A DNA stretch of 64,000 nucleotides from Punctularia strigosozonata HHB-11173 SS5 (taxonomy: Eukaryota > Basidiomycota > Agaricomycetes > Corticiales > Punctulariaceae). Below the pieces are notes generated by a model that had not been told where the DNA came from, did no database searches, and saw only the letters and a program-made list of their open reading frames with translations. Positions 1-9,975 of the stretch are shown here, one piece after another. The translations under genes and the position numbers were made by a program. The DNA is taken from the NCBI RefSeq assembly GCF_000264995.1, contig NW_006767433.1:3946412-4010411 (forward strand). Direction: 5' to 3'. The number at the start of each line of letters is the position of its first letter. The stretch's first letter is position 1.

Positions 1-947
1 TCCGTTGAAACCGTTGATGTTCTTCGGTGGGAAGAATTCGTAGCTTGGGTTATTCATGCCCGCATTGTTGATAAACCTTATATCTGTTGTTAATTTACGT
101 CTTCTCGTCGTCGACCTCGTTTCGATACTCACCCACCACCAAGCGATCCGCCAAAGATAAACACCGATCCATCGTCAAGACGGCTAGCGCTGGGATACCA
201 CCGATTGGACGTGAGATGGATCGAGGGCGTCTCGATGATGTCACATTGGTCATCGGTGCAGGCATTGAACATCCTTATGGCCTGTAGCCCATTCTGGTCG
301 GCTGTGGATGTTTTGTTGGGGTGAAATTTCATTAGAGCAACAATATGACTCACGAGCTTCGTTGGTAAACTCGGCAGGGTTGCCTCCTGTGCTCAGCTTC
401 TTGACAGTCAGTTTCCTTCCAAAATCCACTCCAGAAGCTGACTCACCAATGTTCCATTGCTTAGGTGTGCCCCAGCCGCGCACCTGCTATTCGTCAGCAG
501 AGGTACGCGTGGTAGGCAGCTCGCAATTCTCAATTACCAACTGTCGCTCAGAGGGTGGAGAGGACGGATAGCATCGGTTGTAAGATCGTACTCGACGCTC
601 CAAGCAAGGTGGCCATTCCCATCTGAAAGAGGATTGTGTTCGACCTTAATGGGTTGTAGTATCAGGCACTACGGCAGACCCCGGAACGGCACCGTTATAC
701 CTTATCATATATGATAGCCTTAGTCTCGGAGACCACAGCAAGTTGCTGTCCGGCCACGCCTGTCGTCCTGAGTCGACAACGCATCAGGTTCGTAATCCAA
801 ACACGAAGTACCGTTTCCATACCCATGTTGGGAGAGAGACCAAGTACCAGACACAAACGCACGGGCCGCATGCTGATGTGGGGTCGACTTCGCAGCTGCA
901 ATGAGCAGGGATCCGGGGAAATATACGAACTGCAGGAGGGATCGCAT
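1..947 (-). CDS. Copper radical oxidase (glyoxal oxidase-like), 3' part off the window
   Basis: Secreted oxidase of the AA5 copper radical family; these enzymes oxidise small aldehydes or alcohols and release H2O2 for peroxidases and LPMOs. The ATG at 947 gives a signal peptide (MRSLLQFVYFPGSLLIAAA), then FVSGTWSLSQHG. A 55-nt intron (768-822) joins this to TTGVAGQQLAVVSETK, a hallmark of the family. Later exons read VEYDLTTDAIRPLHPLSDS, then SWCAAGAHLSNGTL across an intron, which holds the Cys that forms the Cys-Tyr radical cofactor, then GGNPAEFTNEA and RWYPSASRLDDGSVFIFGG. At the window edge the frame reads NNPSYEFFPPKN. The Cu-ligand Tyr and His residues of the C-terminal half lie outside. 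No WSC domain is visible in the part seen. The family call is firm; the substrate is unknown. Confidence 0.9.
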
Positions 948-3627
948 ATTGTGCGTTGATCTAATGGATAGCAAGTCTCAAGCTGCATCTTTTATAACGT
1001 GGTTGACGAGGATGCAGGTCCGGAGAAGATCGTGTCAGATGTGTACGGATGGGTTCAATTGCGAACATTACGTGCCGCATGGTCGTGTCCCTCCTCGCTA
1101 CCTCCACAAGCTGCATAAGTCGCGCGCGGCGAGGCTGTCTTCCATACTGTTCCCTCGTTAGCACGTATCACGGAGGCGATAACATAGATGTTCTCAGCTT
1201 GTTGTTATAGATGATGGAACTCATCCACCATATGGGGTAGGATGGTTTGTTAGATCGCCGGCAGCGTAACGAGCAGCTCGGGCAGTAGGAGAACCATCAG
1301 GGAGTTGGACATCTTTCCAGATGCAGTGGCGTCCGTAGTAACGTGCGGAACCACTGCCAACCAGGGAAATGTTGTGCACGTAACGCCCCACTACGGCCGG
1401 AAGGTGGCCGCCATGTCCGAGTATGGTAGTCGCTTTGCATTACCGCGTTAGGTGCGAGATCCGTTGTGCAACCTGAAGCAAGGCGACGCGGCATAGACAA
1501 CACTGGCTGCCCGTGAGGCGTGCCGAAATGCATGGGTATGAATCAGGATCCTAGCGCCGTATCACGAGCAATGCAGTGAGAAAGAATGACAAGGAGCCAA
1601 CGGATGCGCTGAACGATGTACGGCTTCACTCTCAAGACGCAGGTTTGGGAGTTGGCCCCTTTTCGGCAAAACGATCGAATAAGTCTGATCATTGAATGCT
1701 GATGACCATTCGCATTGTAGACAGTACTCTATCTCTACATATACATATTAGACCGATGACATCTGAGGAGGTACGAAACGGCTTAGACGCGCCTGTGGAC
1801 GTCTTCGACGTGATGCATCATCGTGCTGAGAATAACAAATGGCCCCGTCGATGCTTCGCACGAGGGATTTGAATCGCGCATCCTGGACGTAGGACGCTGT
1901 ATAGTGTCAATGCATTCAGTACGACAGTTCCCGTGGAAAGCGGACAGATGTACGTATACACGACCATCTACGGGCGCATCGAGACGTCATTGGTTCATTC
2001 GCATCTCTGGAGTCACCAACAATCTTGGGCGCTTGATGCTTGGAGACCCAGCTATTATTGCATGCAACACCTCCGACCTGTCCTGTAAAGAAAAAATGTT
2101 GTCACTGACGGTAATATCGTATGGCTGGAGGTGCCTGACAACATAGAGTTGAGGGTATTGATATGGATGATGTCAACGTTGGACGTATGCGCAGAGAAAC
2201 CGCCCGCAGCTATCGCCGTGCCACAGGATTGCGAAAGTCATAAGACCAAAAGGGAACGGACCGAACGGTACAATACTTGCACGACAGCTTCCATATTTCA
2301 CGTTTCCCGGACGTCGATCATTGCCTGACATGCTGGGAGAACTCGCGAGCAAACTTTCCGGCCGGAGACAGACGCTGGTCCTCGGAGAACCTCGAGTGAA
2401 GTCGACATTGACATGACTCGAGCACAGGCACAACCAGCGGAAACAGCGTCATTCCGTGCGCACTCCGTCGGGTTACTGGCGACGATGTGAGGCATACGTA
2501 GTCATGCGGCGTGTTCTCACGGTGACCCATTGTACAAGAGGCTGTGGATCTCACCTTCCGGTCTACATCCGCATATATGGCTGGGTTTCAACCAACGCAC
2601 AATCCAAATCTGCTTCATCGGGCTTTAGCTTCACTAGATTACCCGTGCTCGACTGGTCTGTGAATTCAGGGACACCGACAACTACGAAATCCGCCAAAGT
2701 ATGAAGACCACAGACCCGCGAATCATACATTGCTCCTTGGCTGCCGGTCCGCGGTCACGATATATGAGAGCACAGATGGGCCAAACTATTGTGGAAAAGG
2801 GTGCAAAGATCCGGCGCGTCTGTGCCTGGAACAATTGCTTGTAGGTGCACCGCGCTAGTGAAAGTGACGTTCATCAGACTCCCTCCCAATCCTCGTTTCT
2901 AGTAGTATACAGCGCGACAGTCGAATGAGCCAATCCTCCGAGTCTCAATATCAAGTCCGATTAATCGTTGGTTTCTCCTCAGACCAGTGCTGCACTTGCT
3001 CGGATATGTCGGAGCTGCTATCCTGGTCGACAGCTTACTATTCTTGCTGATCATTCCTGTCAAAGCCATGTCTTCCAGTGCACCAACTTTCGAAGACGCC
3101 TACAAGTATCACAGTCCGATCAGCCATATTTCCGTTGACTGGCAACAAACCCCGGTCGTTATTCGGGTAGTCAACTTTCCGTGGATTATCCTGCCTTTCT
3201 TTATCGGAGCGACCTCGGTTATGTCTGGCTGGCACAAGACTAGTTCGGGACCTAGCGTTCTTGAGCACGAATAGGCGCGAATATGATCCGTCATAGGGAT
3301 TGAGCCCGGTCCACCCCCTTTTTCGTCATGGTATTTCCTGAACAAGATCTCCAGCGGGAGAATTAGCCTCCATTGTTGTCTAGATAAGATCGAAGCGGTC
3401 GTCACAAGTCACCGTATGCGTCTTCTGCCCTGTTAGTTCATTAGCGGATGGCAACCTCCGGCCAAGATGCTTCCTCCGGAGGTATGTCCTAGGAATTCGG
3501 GACCGCGGCACGCACGAAAATGGCTACCTGACGCTTCACACATGACGACTTACGCCATCTCAGTTGTCAGTCATGCTAAATGGTACGTTGTCTGAAATAG
3601 CTACCACACCATGGCTGACTTGACAGG
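948..3627. other. Gene-poor stretch, nothing recognised
   Basis: About 2.7 kb between the copper radical oxidase and the first LPMO. Open frames are short, mutually overlapping and show no family resemblance. One frame (2981-3274, plus) is preceded by a pyrimidine-rich CAG acceptor-like site and encodes two hydrophobic segments; it is listed separately at low confidence. No terminal inverted repeats or long direct repeats were found by eye. Confidence 0.5.
2981..3274 (+). CDS. Possible orphan exon with two hydrophobic segments
   Basis: The frame reads VLHLLGYVGAAILVDSLLFL, then a polar middle, then a second apolar stretch (FPWIILPFFIGATSVMSGW) and a stop at 3274. It begins just after a CTCCTCAG sequence that could be a splice acceptor; there is no in-frame ATG at its start. 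No upstream exon was found and the family is not recognised. It may be a relic of a membrane protein or a chance frame. Confidence 0.15.
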   Translation, partial: RPVLHLLGYVGAAILVDSLLFLLIIPVKAMSSSAPTFEDAYKYHSPISHISVDWQQTPVVIRVVNFPWIILPFFIGATSVMSGWHKTSSGPSVLEHE

Positions 3628-3635
3628 TATATAAG
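3628..3635 (+). promoter_or_regulatory. TATA box of first AA9 LPMO
   Basis: TATATAAG lies 74 nt upstream of the ATG at 3702, typical spacing for a strongly regulated fungal secreted enzyme gene. Seen directly; use is inferred. Confidence 0.6.
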
Positions 3636-3701
3636 ACCAAGCTTGCGCGGTGTTGGACCACGGACAAACCGTCGTTCAGCACGCACTTGTGGTGATTGAA
3701 G

Positions 3702-4738
3702 ATGAAGGCCTTTGCTCTTAGCGCACCCTTTGTTCTGGCCTCTTTGGCTAGTGCTCACTGTGCGCCCTGTGCTTCAGCGTGGGGCTATAACTAACTGTCG
3801 CTGTCCTTAAGATACTTTCCCGGATTTCATTAACTCCGGGGCCGTGGCAGCAGACTGGCAGTTTGTTCGCGAGACTGCAAATCACTACAGCAATGGACCA
3901 GTGAGCATGTCCCTCTTAATGAGATCGCACTAAATACCCAGTTGACGCTTTACCGTAGGTGACTGACGTTACGAGCGACGCCATTCGTTGCTACGAACTC
4001 GATAATACTGTCGCAGGCAACACGCAGACTGTCACTGTCTCCGCAGGCGATACCGTTGGCTTCAAAGCCAATGGTGCGATTTATCACCCGGGGGTAAATG
4101 CCTCCTTTTGTGGCCCAATGCCTCGCCTATTGACCACGACATGGGCAGTACCTGTCAGCGTATATGACGCCTGCATCTCCCGCTGCGAACTCAAACGAGG
4201 CCGGCCTCGGCCAGACCTGGTTCAAGATCTGGGAGGATCCGCCTGTGTTCACGCCGGGAGAAGGCCTTGTCTTCCCTTCGCAGAGTACGCGGCTGCTTAA
4301 CTTTTGGGGAAAACATGCCCTAAGTGCTCCGCGCGAAATAGGTATCCAGGAGTTCACAGTCACAATCCCCAAGAGTCTCCCAAGCGGACAGTACTTGATT
4401 CGCGGTGAACAGATTGCCCTTCATGGTAAGCTCCGTGCGCTGAACGACTCCTACTTACGGAAACTGATTCTATCTTGATAGTCGCCGAGTCGTACGGAGG
4501 TGCCCAATTTTACATTGGTTGCGCACAAGTCAACGTGGTCAACGGGGGCAACGGCACTCCAGGGCCTACGGTCTCGTTCCCTGGGGCTTACACTGGATAT
4601 GAGCCTGGAATCCTCATCGTGAGTGTCTTTGATAGCATTCCTGTGGAACGAATTAACTCCTACCCACAGAACATTTACAATCTTCCGAGCAACTATACAG
4701 GATACACCTCCCCTGGTCCCGCAGTTTGGAACCAGTGA
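3702..4738 (+). CDS. AA9 lytic polysaccharide monooxygenase, copy 1
   Basis: Secreted copper enzyme that oxidatively cleaves cellulose or related glucans. The ATG at 3702 opens a signal peptide (MKAFALSAPFVLASLASA); cleavage leaves N-terminal His in HYTFPDFINSG, the first histidine-brace ligand. Exons then read VRETANHYSNGPVTDVTSDA, GDTVGFKANGAIYHPG (second brace His), YLSAYMTPASP, WFKIWEDPP, TVTIPKSLPSGQYLIRGEQ and GGAQFYIGCAQVNVVNGG (axial Tyr region), ending SPGPAVWNQ. Six short introns are inferred: after the brace His, after SNGP, after YHPG, and in the second half after SQ, ALH and GILI. There is no carbohydrate-binding module. The intron pattern is shared with the second copy at 6222. 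Regioselectivity cannot be told. Confidence 0.95.
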
Positions 4739-5249
4739 TCCTATATTATGGTCGGACAGTTGGAGTGCGCTTTGTGCTTGGCTGCTTGTTATATGTAATG
4801 GTCGACATGCGGATTTGTTGACTGAACTTGTCGCGCGTACATTACCTGAGCTTCGCTCACAGCCCGTAATTAGTAAGCATCGCTAACCGTGGCTGTGTTT
4901 GTAGGTTCAATCCCCGATTTAGTTCTCCGACTTGAAAACAAAACGACGAACGTGCACGGTAAACGGCAGACATACATCGTAGATTCTACGCAAACTTTAC
5001 TGAGTATGTACATGATTTGTTGTGCTACGGCGGTGCAAGCGAAGGTGGGTCGGCGGGACCCCCCCCCTTTCCTCTAGTGAAATAAGTACATCCAAAATCA
5101 GACTAAATGCGACTGGCCACCGAGTATCAGACCGGTTCTGCATGTCCAGGCTCCAGGACACCTTCACTAGACAGTGCATATAATATAACGACCGTTGTAT
5201 GCATCGATCGCGCACTCACAGGACACCAGAGGTGACGGAATACGAGGTA

Positions 5250-5511
5250 CTGTACTTTTACGACCGTAAGTTCGTCCCGCGTCCCCGGGGCACCCGAACC
5301 GAATTTATTGTCCCCTGTCCCCTGGCACTCCGAACCTCCGGGACATATTATATCTGACCGTGAGAGTCTTAAATCTGACCGTGTGATCAAGAAATCTGAC
5401 CTCGTAAGCACGTGTCCCCCGGGCAGGCTGCGCGCGAACTTCCCACGGCCCCGAACTTGGGGTGTCCCCTGTTCCCCTCCGACCTTGGCCGATACGGTCG
5501 TAAAAGTACAG
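5250..5511. mobile_element. MITE-like inverted-repeat element, 262 bp
   Basis: Left end 5250-5268 reads CTGTACTTTTACGACCGTA and the right end 5493-5511 is its exact reverse complement (19 bp). The element is flanked by GTA on both sides (5247-5249 and 5512-5514), a possible 3-bp target duplication; placing the right end two bases earlier gives AGGTA as an alternative 5-bp duplication. No ORF of transposase type lies inside, so it would be non-autonomous. The superfamily is not determined. Confidence 0.65.
5352..5414. repeat. Three 21-bp tandem repeats inside the MITE-like element
   Basis: ATCTGACC starts at 5352, 5373 and 5394, exactly 21 bp apart; the first two units share ATCTGACCGTG. They lie in the middle of the 262-bp inverted-repeat element. 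Confidence 0.6.
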
Positions 5512-6155
5512 GTATATCGGTCCGTGGGAAAAATATCATCAGCGAGCAACTCTTCCTCCTAAAAGTCCTGACACCACCTCTACATAGCAGAGCGCTGTAG
5601 CATGCCTTCAGGGATCATCACCGTCGTTGCAACTCCAGCTGCGGCTCATATTGCTTCTGTGCTCAGTATGATAGCATGCTGATCTGTTAGTAACGACAAT
5701 GAAACGAGCAATCGTCCGGACACTACAAACGGCTGGATGTCGGTCTCGTTGTTTCCGTGGTTGATCCTGTAAATCCGTCCGGAAATATTTCGGTATCGCT
5801 GACTTGGCACGAGATCAATGCATTGCCGGAGGCACAAACGCTTCGCTACTTCATGACTGTAGCCGCAAGTAGGTATCGTGTTGAGCCGGACAAGCTGCAG
5901 GTCGCTCTACTAAAACATCTGTATGCAGAACGTCAACAAGAACGCGTTGGTCCCGGGGTAATGGATTATGTTTTTCCACTGCTAGTTCTTCCGCATGTTC
6001 GGATCGCCACTTACCACAACTTCAAGTTGCCGTTTCCCGATATGCCGTGCTTCCTTCCTTCCTAACTGTAATCAGCAACCGTGATGACGCGTATCTGAGG
6101 CCACATTGTTACTTTAGCGTGCTTCTCTTCCTCCGATTTACGAAGAGGTGTAGAC

Positions 6156-6161
6156 TATAAA
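6156..6161 (+). promoter_or_regulatory. TATA box of second AA9 LPMO
   Basis: TATAAA lies 66 nt before the ATG at 6222, close to the spacing in the first copy (74 nt). Confidence 0.55.
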
Positions 6162-6221
6162 TGTGGATGCAACATTGATAATTCGGCAGCTCATCCTAAA
6201 TTCAGGACGCTCTCAGCTAGC

Positions 6222-7260
6222 ATGAAGGCATTTACTATCGCCATCCCTATTGCTACGGCTGCGTCCTTGGTCTCGGCACACTGTAAGTATCAGTGGGTTG
6301 AAGACAAGCCAGGCTGACGATGTCGATCCAGACACGTTCCCGGACTTGATAATCTCTGGCTCTGTCTCAAGCGACTGGGAATATGTTCGTGAAACGGCGA
6401 ACCATTACAGCCAAGGCCCGGTTCGCTGTTCTTTTCTGCTTCGAAAATGCATTTATTGAGCTTTATCAATTTCCCTGAAGGTGACCGACGTCACTAGTGA
6501 AGCCCTTCGCTGCTACGAGCTCGATGACACAGTTGCAGACAACACGCAGACCGCGACCGTCTCTGCGGGATCGACCGTTGGTTTCCAAGCGGACCAGGCG
6601 ATATACCACCCCGGCGTAAGCTCCCAGTCCGCTAATGCATACGCGCGGCTAAATGAAGGTTTCGAAGTATTTCTCCGTTTACATGAGCCCTGCATCGCCA
6701 TCTGCCAACTCCACCGCTGCTGGCACCGGAGCTACCTGGTTTAAGATTTGGGAAGATGCGCCGGTCTACGAATCAGGAACGGGGCTCGTTTTCCCCTCCC
6801 AGAGTATGCTTCCGTTGCATTAGTGTTCAGTGTTCAGTGATTGATCACGTTTCATAGCTGAGATTTCCTTCACTTTTACAATTCCGAAGAGCCTCCCCAG
6901 CGGCCAATATCTCATTCGCGGCGAACAAATCGCATTGCATTGTAAGTCTCGACGTCAAAACTGTCGATTTTTGTGACATTGAGCCTTTGAACCCGCCTAG
7001 CCGCAAGCAGCTTTGGAGGCGCTCAGTTCTATATCGGCTGCGCCCAAGTCAACGTCGTCAATGGCGGCAACGGCACGCCGAGCCCAACGGTCTCCATTCC
7101 CGGTGTTTACACGGGCAACGAGCCTGGTATCCTCATTGTGAGTAGTGTGCCTTCTCCCTTCATAAAATACGCGAGCTGATAATGGCCCGCACAGAATATT
7201 TATAATCTTCCCTCCGACTACACTTATGTTTCGCCTGGACCGGCTGTATGGAACCAGTGA
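6222..7260 (+). CDS. AA9 lytic polysaccharide monooxygenase, copy 2
   Basis: Paralog of the gene at 3702. Signal peptide MKAFTIAIPIATAASLVSA, then HYTFPDLIISGSVSSDW with N-terminal His. The exon order matches copy 1: VRETANHYSQGP, VTDVTSEALRCYELDDTVAD, GSTVGFQADQAIYHPG (second brace His), YFSVYMSPASPSANST, WFKIWEDAPVYESGTGLVF, FTIPKSLPSGQYLIRGEQ, GGAQFYIGCAQVNVVNGG, and SPGPAVWNQ before TGA at 7260. Introns interrupt at the same places, so the pair arose by duplication of a spliced gene, not by retroposition. No carbohydrate-binding module. It stops 159 bp before the convergent biotin ligase ends. No breaks were seen. Confidence 0.95.
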
Positions 7261-7418
7261 TGGAACAGGAAACTGAGAAGGACTGGGTTTTGTGCGTTGG
7301 GTATCAACGTTCGCGCATCCCGATCCTCCATCGTTGCTGATCCCACGAGCCGCACTGTTCACTTCTTCCACGTGTGCCCAAACCGCTCTGTTATCATGAT
7401 GCCTAGTTTCTCGAGGAG

Positions 7419-9463
7419 CTATTGAGTCTTTGCCTTGATGAGTCCCGCCATAATGTCGAAGCTGTTCCCATCAGGTTGCAGATCGATGAAACCTTCGTTG
7501 CCGCCGGACCATCCCGTTCTCTCAGGGATCGTCCGCAACCGACCATCTTCAGCCAAACCGACTATGCGGACTTTGCGCGATGGCGTGACCGTGGTCAACT
7601 CTACCAGTTGGTCTCTGCAAGCAAAGGCACTTGAGTCTCGGGTTTGGTCATGAAAAACGACACTTACGAGTGAAGCCAGCGATCCAGATACAAGTCGATG
7701 AATGAGTCGAAAGAACCGCGATCGTTGACAAATTGGCACCACATGGCCTCAAACTTGGCGAGGATAACCGCGAGACTGCGCTCCATCGTCAGGTGTTCGC
7801 TAATCACGGCATCCGGTGGTAATAACTGCGCCAAAGACATGATCGGCGGCGAATTAAGTATGTTCGTCCCGCTTCCTGCCAGGAGTTGGTCCATTCAGTG
7901 TATCTGATTCGACCGTGCAGATGTAGGGCGGCTTACCTATGACAATTTCAACCTTGTCTCCGGTAAGACACGTATTAATTAATATTCCCCCAAGTTTCTT
8001 GCGGTCTTGATCTCGAGGACCAACGACCGCGTAAATGTCGTTCGGCCATTTGAGCCGAATCTTTTCCCCCCATGCTTGGCCGTTGGCCGATGACATCTCT
8101 CGGCATGCCTCAACGATTGCCAGACCAAACAGGTACTGCACAAAGACTAGTTTTTGGGGTGGGAGCCTAGAAAGCGAGACACGAAGAAGCAAAGAAAACT
8201 GCAGACATCCTGCGGGAGATAGCCAAGTGTTTGATCCGCGACCTCGTCCGACGAGCTGGTGCGACGCGATCGAGAGTAACGGCGACGGAAGCGAGTTCAG
8301 CATGGCTGGGTTCCTTCATATTCCACCCAAGTCAGCGTGGCGACTAAACAAAGCATAATGACTCACCTATCAATCATCGTCTGCGTACTAGTTACGACTT
8401 CGCCATAGATCAGGGCTTCCCCGTGTCCCCATTCGTCGACTGGTTCCGGGACCGTGAATTTCGACCGGTACTCTTTCAAACATCGGAAGAAGTCCGTGCA
8501 GCCGAACAGCGGCGTCGCACTGGACGGGGGGATAGACCCGTGAGGCTCAATAACTATGTGTTTTGGCTGCCAGGTGTCAGGATCGGGAAATTGGTATAAT
8601 CCACCGGTTCTACCAAGGTCTAGCAGTCGGTCGCGTTCGGTTGAGGGCCAAAAGTGGAATGTGTCGTTTGAGTCCTTCAATATCACTGGCGCGGAGTCTC
8701 CTTCGTGGCGGATTTTGAGAGCCTCAAAGACAGAATGAACGATGTGAGGCTTCCAGGGAGCGCACATGAGCAGCTGCGGCAGCGGATGATGGACAGCGCT
8801 GGTTGCATCTGGGTGGTGCTGTGGAAGACGCAGGCCTAGGCCGATGAGAGTTGCGCGAAGAATGGATAACTTCTGTTCGTCCGACCTTCTCTCTTCATCG
8901 GATGCCTGATCCAGGCTCAATGACCAGATGGCGGCTTTGCCGTTCTCCACCTCGAGATCTACAGCGATCGCTGCTCCGCTGTCCCCGCCACTCAATCGAG
9001 CCATGACTTCTTGATTTTCCGCACCGTCTATGATCCCTGAGTTTGCAACCAGTAAGCCGTCCAAAGACTGTCGCGGAACACCGTCACGAGATAGAACATC
9101 CACGGATAGAACACGGAGGGAATCCGGCTGCAATGAATCGAAGGTCAAGATATAATCTGATAGCCTGATCGATCCTGGTGGTCCAAGATAAAGTATGCTC
9201 CCTCGCCGTTGGAGGCTTGCGCCGATTGCAAGAAGCCTACCCCCAGATTTGACGTACTGCGAGATCAATGAAGTAGTTTCAGGCCGGGATGAGGTTGGAA
9301 GGACCAGCAATGCGCATGAAGCGGCCCACGGCTGGGTCGCTAGCGACTGAGCTGATATGTTCTGAACGGCGTAATTGGGAGCCAGTATGTTCTTCAATGT
9401 AGACCGAATCCAATTGACGGACGCAGGGAGCACATTCGGTCCTGAATAGACAAGAACATTCAT
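7419..9463 (-). CDS. BPL1: Biotin--protein ligase
   Basis: Attaches biotin to acetyl-CoA carboxylase and pyruvate carboxylase through biotinyl-AMP. The ATG at 9463 starts MNVLVYSGPNVLPASVNWIR, the BPL_N glutamine-amidotransferase-like N-terminal domain of eukaryotic ligases. The catalytic domain begins EALIYGEVVTSTQTMID, then after an intron SHQLVGRGRGSNTWLSPAG (biotin/ATP loop GRGRG) and EKIRLKWPNDIYAV (KWPND). Further introns lie after KVEIVIG and LDRWLHS. The C-terminal cap domain reads TTVTPSRKVRIVGLAEDG and ends at TAG (7419-7421). Length is usual for the fungal enzyme. The reading frame continues upstream of 9463 to an ATG at 9556, so a longer N-terminus is possible but not conserved in appearance. 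Confidence 0.95.
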
Positions 9464-9975
9464 GTTGAATGTCCTAGATATGCTTCGGGTGACTCTACAA
9501 GGTGGTAGTAGTAGGAGATTACGAGCACATGAGCAAGAACGGCCCACATACCTCAAATTTTTACGGCTTCAGTAGGCTCGTGGCCCATACAGCAAGCAAT
9601 CCACCCGGGACGCTCTATGTGACACATACAAGTCTGGTAACGAATGTGCCCGTAAGGTCAAGGCGAAGCCGGACGCGGGATGTTTCTGCCCGGATCGTGG
9701 GAAGGCTAGATCACATAGTATACCAGGGTACAGTATACTTACCGTTGCGGTCGCTCCAACTCCGACGTTTGCAACTTGCTGAGCCCCTTCGTCGTGTCAG
9801 TGACTGCATGTACTCAGATCTAGGCTGAAAGAACTTCAACGACTGGCCTCGAACAGCCCGTCGACCTTGTCTACTCACCGGGCCATACGCTGTACGGGGG
9901 CACAGACCCAATCTCGGGGACTCCGTTCAACGATCCCTCTGCTCCGTCGGACCACCTGTGCATCGGTCATACGCG
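9464..9975. promoter_or_regulatory. Shared divergent promoter region of BPL1 and RPC34
   Basis: A 512-bp space between two divergent housekeeping genes. No clear TATA box was noticed; the region must hold both promoters. Confidence 0.4.

Larger units (their letters stand above)
4739..6155. other. Spacer between LPMO paralogs
   Basis: Apart from the inverted-repeat element at 5250-5511 nothing is recognised. A frame at 5757-6065 (plus) starts with GTG, not ATG, and has no family resemblance; it is not called a gene. Confidence 0.5.

Noticed and set aside
1823-2704. Plus-strand frames of 65-107 codons
   Set aside because: Overlap with equally long reverse-strand frames, arginine/threonine-rich random composition, no splice-consistent path.
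5757-6065. 102-codon plus-strand frame upstream of the second LPMO
   Set aside because: Begins with GTG, no recognisable domain, no splice or promoter support.
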